DNA of 64,000 bases from an uncultured Flavobacteriaceae bacterium (GTDB lineage: Bacteria; Bacteroidota; Bacteroidia; Flavobacteriales; Flavobacteriaceae): NCBI GenBank assembly GCA_938088195.1, contig CALKEO010000037.1, positions 19,667-83,666 on the forward strand, given 5' to 3'. Each line of letters begins with the position of its first letter. Position 1 is the stretch's first letter. Shown here piece by piece: positions 62,001 through 64,000 of this stretch. Below the pieces are notes generated by a model. It was not told the DNA's origin. It worked only from the letters and a program-made list of their open reading frames with translations, and did not search any database. A program made the position numbers and the translations under genes.

Positions 62001-62008
62001 TATCTTTG
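62001..62008 (+). promoter_or_regulatory. Putative -7 element (TATCTTTG) for ruvB, near-leaderless
   Basis: TAnnTTTG 5 nt from ATG 62014. Confidence 0.6.
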
Positions 62009-62013
62009 ATTCA

Positions 62014-63036
62014 ATGAATGAAAATTTAGATCCAACAGATTCAAATTTTAATAGTGAAGAAATCGAGCTAGATAAAGCTTTGAGACCATTAAGCTTTGAC
62101 GATTTCGCTGGTCAAAATCAAATTTTAGATAACCTCAGGGTTTTTGTTGAAGCTTGTAATCAAAGGTCTGATGCGTTAGATCATACTTTGTTTCATGGAC
62201 CGCCAGGACTTGGTAAAACTACCTTAGCACATATTGTTGCAAATGAATTAGGAGTAAATTTAAAAGTTACATCAGGCCCAGTTTTAGATAAGCCAGGTGA
62301 TTTAGCGGGTTTATTGACAAATCTTGAACCCAGAGATGTGCTATTTATTGATGAAATACATAGGTTAAGTCCAATTGTGGAAGAATATTTGTATTCAGCA
62401 ATGGAAGACTATAAAATTGATATTATGATTGAGACTGGTCCAAATGCTAGAACAGTTCAAATTACTCTAAACCCTTTCACGTTAATTGGTGCTACTACCA
62501 GATCAGGGCTTTTAACCGCACCTATGAGAGCAAGATTTGGAATTAATAGTCGATTGGAATATTATAAAACTGAGCTTCTTTCTTCAATTGTAAAAAGAAG
62601 TTCAGATATTTTAGAAATTAAGATTGATAATAATGCTGCAATAGAAATTGCGGGTCGAAGTCGAGGGACTCCAAGAATTTCTAATTCACTATTAAGAAGA
62701 GTTAGAGATTTTGCTCAGATAAAGGGTGATGGAAATATTGATTTAGCTATTACCAAATTTGCTTTGAAATCACTAAATGTAGACAAACATGGTCTTGATG
62801 AGATGGATAATAAAATTTTATCGACTTTAATAGATAAGTTTAAAGGTGGGCCAGTAGGGATTAATACTCTTTCAACAGCTGTTTCTGAAAGTTCCGAAAC
62901 CCTAGAGGAAGTTTACGAACCATTTCTAATTCAGCAGGGTTTTATTGTTAGAACGCCAAGGGGAAGAGAAGTGACAAAGTTTGCTTACGATCACTTAGGT
63001 AAAAAAAAACACAGTAATCAAGATGAACTTTTTTAA
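62014..63036 (+). CDS. ruvB: Holliday junction DNA helicase RuvB (start re-assigned to ATG 62014)
   Basis: [52 protein letters not shown]. Confidence 0.96.
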   Translation: MNENLDPTDSNFNSEEIELDKALRPLSFDDFAGQNQILDNLRVFVEACNQRSDALDHTLFHGPPGLGKTTLAHIVANELGVNLKVTSGPVLDKPGDLAGLLTNLEPRDVLFIDEIHRLSPIVEEYLYSAMEDYKIDIMIETGPNARTVQITLNPFTLIGATTRSGLLTAPMRARFGINSRLEYYKTELLSSIVKRSSDILEIKIDNNAAIEIAGRSRGTPRISNSLLRRVRDFAQIKGDGNIDLAITKFALKSLNVDKHGLDEMDNKILSTLIDKFKGGPVGINTLSTAVSESSETLEEVYEPFLIQQGFIVRTPRGREVTKFAYDHLGKKKHSNQDELF

Positions 63037-63054
63037 TAAAATTAACTTGACATT

Positions 63055-64000
63055 ATGATTAATACAATTAGTATTGAACGATTATTTTATGATTTTTTAA
63101 TAAGCTCGAATATTTCTGAATTTTATTCACAAATACTGAATTTATTATTTTTTTCATTGATTGTTTTTTTATCAATTATTATCATAAATTTTTTTTCTAA
63201 AAAAGTTATTTTAAAATTATTTAAAAGCTTATCTCAAAATACAAAAACTAATTTTGATGATTTTTTAGTTCAAAATAACACACCTGTTTATGTTTCTAAA
63301 CTGATTCCTGTTTTTTTTATTTATTGGGTTATTCCATTTTGGTTTTATGATTTTAAACTAGTTATTGATTATGCTTTTCTTGGATTAGAAATATATATTG
63401 TTTTTATAGTAGTTTGGATAATAAGAAGTTTTTTAAGATCTATTAAATTATTTTTTAAAACGGTTGATTCTTTAAAAGACAAACCAATAGAAAGTTTTAT
63501 TCAAGTTGTTTTAATATTTGTTTGGTTTGTTGCAATTCTTAATATATTCTCAATTATTACTGGTAAAGAAATTACAACCTTTTTAACAGCGATGGGAGCT
63601 CTTTCAGCTGTTATTCTTTTAATATTTAAGGATACTATTTTAGGTTTTGTTGCTAGTATTCAGTTAAGTACAAATGATCTTATTAGAATCGGGGATTGGA
63701 TTACTATGAAACAATATGGAGCTGATGGTGATGTAATTGAGATTAATTTAAATTCTGTAAAAATTCAAAATTTCGATAAAACAATTACTACAATTCCTAC
63801 CTACAAGCTTATTTCGGACTCATTTAAAAATTGGAGAGGAATGAGTGAATCAGACGGAAGAAGAATCAAAAGATCTCTTCTAATTAAGGGTTCCTCCATA
63901 AAGTTTATGAGTAAAGAAAATTTAGTTGAATTAAAAAAAATTAAATTGATAGAAGATTTCATAGTTCTAAAAGAAAAAGAAATTGACACTCATAATTCAA
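63055..64000 (+). CDS. MscS-family mechanosensitive channel (3' truncated by window)
   Basis: ATG 63055 opens a frame running to the window edge, missing from the ORF track; ...LTAMGALSAVILLIFKDTILGFVASIQLSTNDLIRIGDWITM, typical of MscS. Confidence 0.88.
   Translation, partial: MINTISIERLFYDFLISSNISEFYSQILNLLFFSLIVFLSIIIINFFSKKVILKLFKSLSQNTKTNFDDFLVQNNTPVYVSKLIPVFFIYWVIPFWFYDFKLVIDYAFLGLEIYIVFIVVWIIRSFLRSIKLFFKTVDSLKDKPIESFIQVVLIFVWFVAILNIFSIITGKEITTFLTAMGALSAVILLIFKDTILGFVASIQLSTNDLIRIGDWITMKQYGADGDVIEINLNSVKIQNFDKTITTIPTYKLISDSFKNWRGMSESDGRRIKRSLLIKGSSIKFMSKENLVELKKIKLIEDFIVLKEKEIDTHNS

Noticed and set aside
61996-62013. ORF-track TTG start of ruvB
   Set aside because: Overlaps the TATCTTTG element; ATG 62014 is more plausible
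1-64000. CRISPR array, transposase, prophage, restriction-modification or toxin-antitoxin locus
   Set aside because: No regular spaced repeats and no ORF with matching domains; content is almost entirely core metabolism, translation and respiration

Overview
The window is 64 kb of AT-rich core genome from a Bacteroidetes bacterium, most likely a streamlined marine Flavobacteriales; this is inferred from protein families, synteny and TAnnTTTG-type -7 promoters. Gene content, in order: a LpxH-like C-terminal fragment; hflX; DUF3078 and DUF2480 proteins; the SUF Fe-S operon (sufA-B-C-D-S-E plus a DUF59 protein, minus strand); thiL; an aminopeptidase P; a BNR/VPS10-like repeat protein; succinate dehydrogenase sdhC-A-B; an arylesterase-like protein; an Ig-like lipoprotein; glyS, xthA, aldo/keto reductase, radA; a flippase-like membrane protein; panD and panC; a short GT5 glycogen-synthase-like protein; DUF4270; rpoN, asnS, frr, pyrH, tsf, rpsB, rpsI, rplM, polA; a metallophosphoesterase; a thioredoxin-fold protein; DUF2723; tRNA-Gln(UUG); rimP-nusA-infB; a SPOR protein; alternative complex III (actA-F) with coxB-coxA; ruvB; and a truncated MscS channel. 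I see no CRISPR array, IS element, prophage or toxin/defence island. The most unusual feature is the SdhA reading frame: about 100 codons resembling the arm-type DNA-binding domain of a Bacteroidetes tyrosine recombinase are fused in frame to the flavoprotein, directly behind a consensus promoter that splits the sdhC/sdhA junction. Other points worth checking are a PolA with apparently destroyed proofreading motifs, a thioredoxin fold without CxxC, nested dyads in the longest intergenic region, a hairpin in the rimP leader, a hairpin across the rpsI stop codon with a structured rpsI-rpsB spacer, near-leaderless promoters, and several convergent 3' overlaps.
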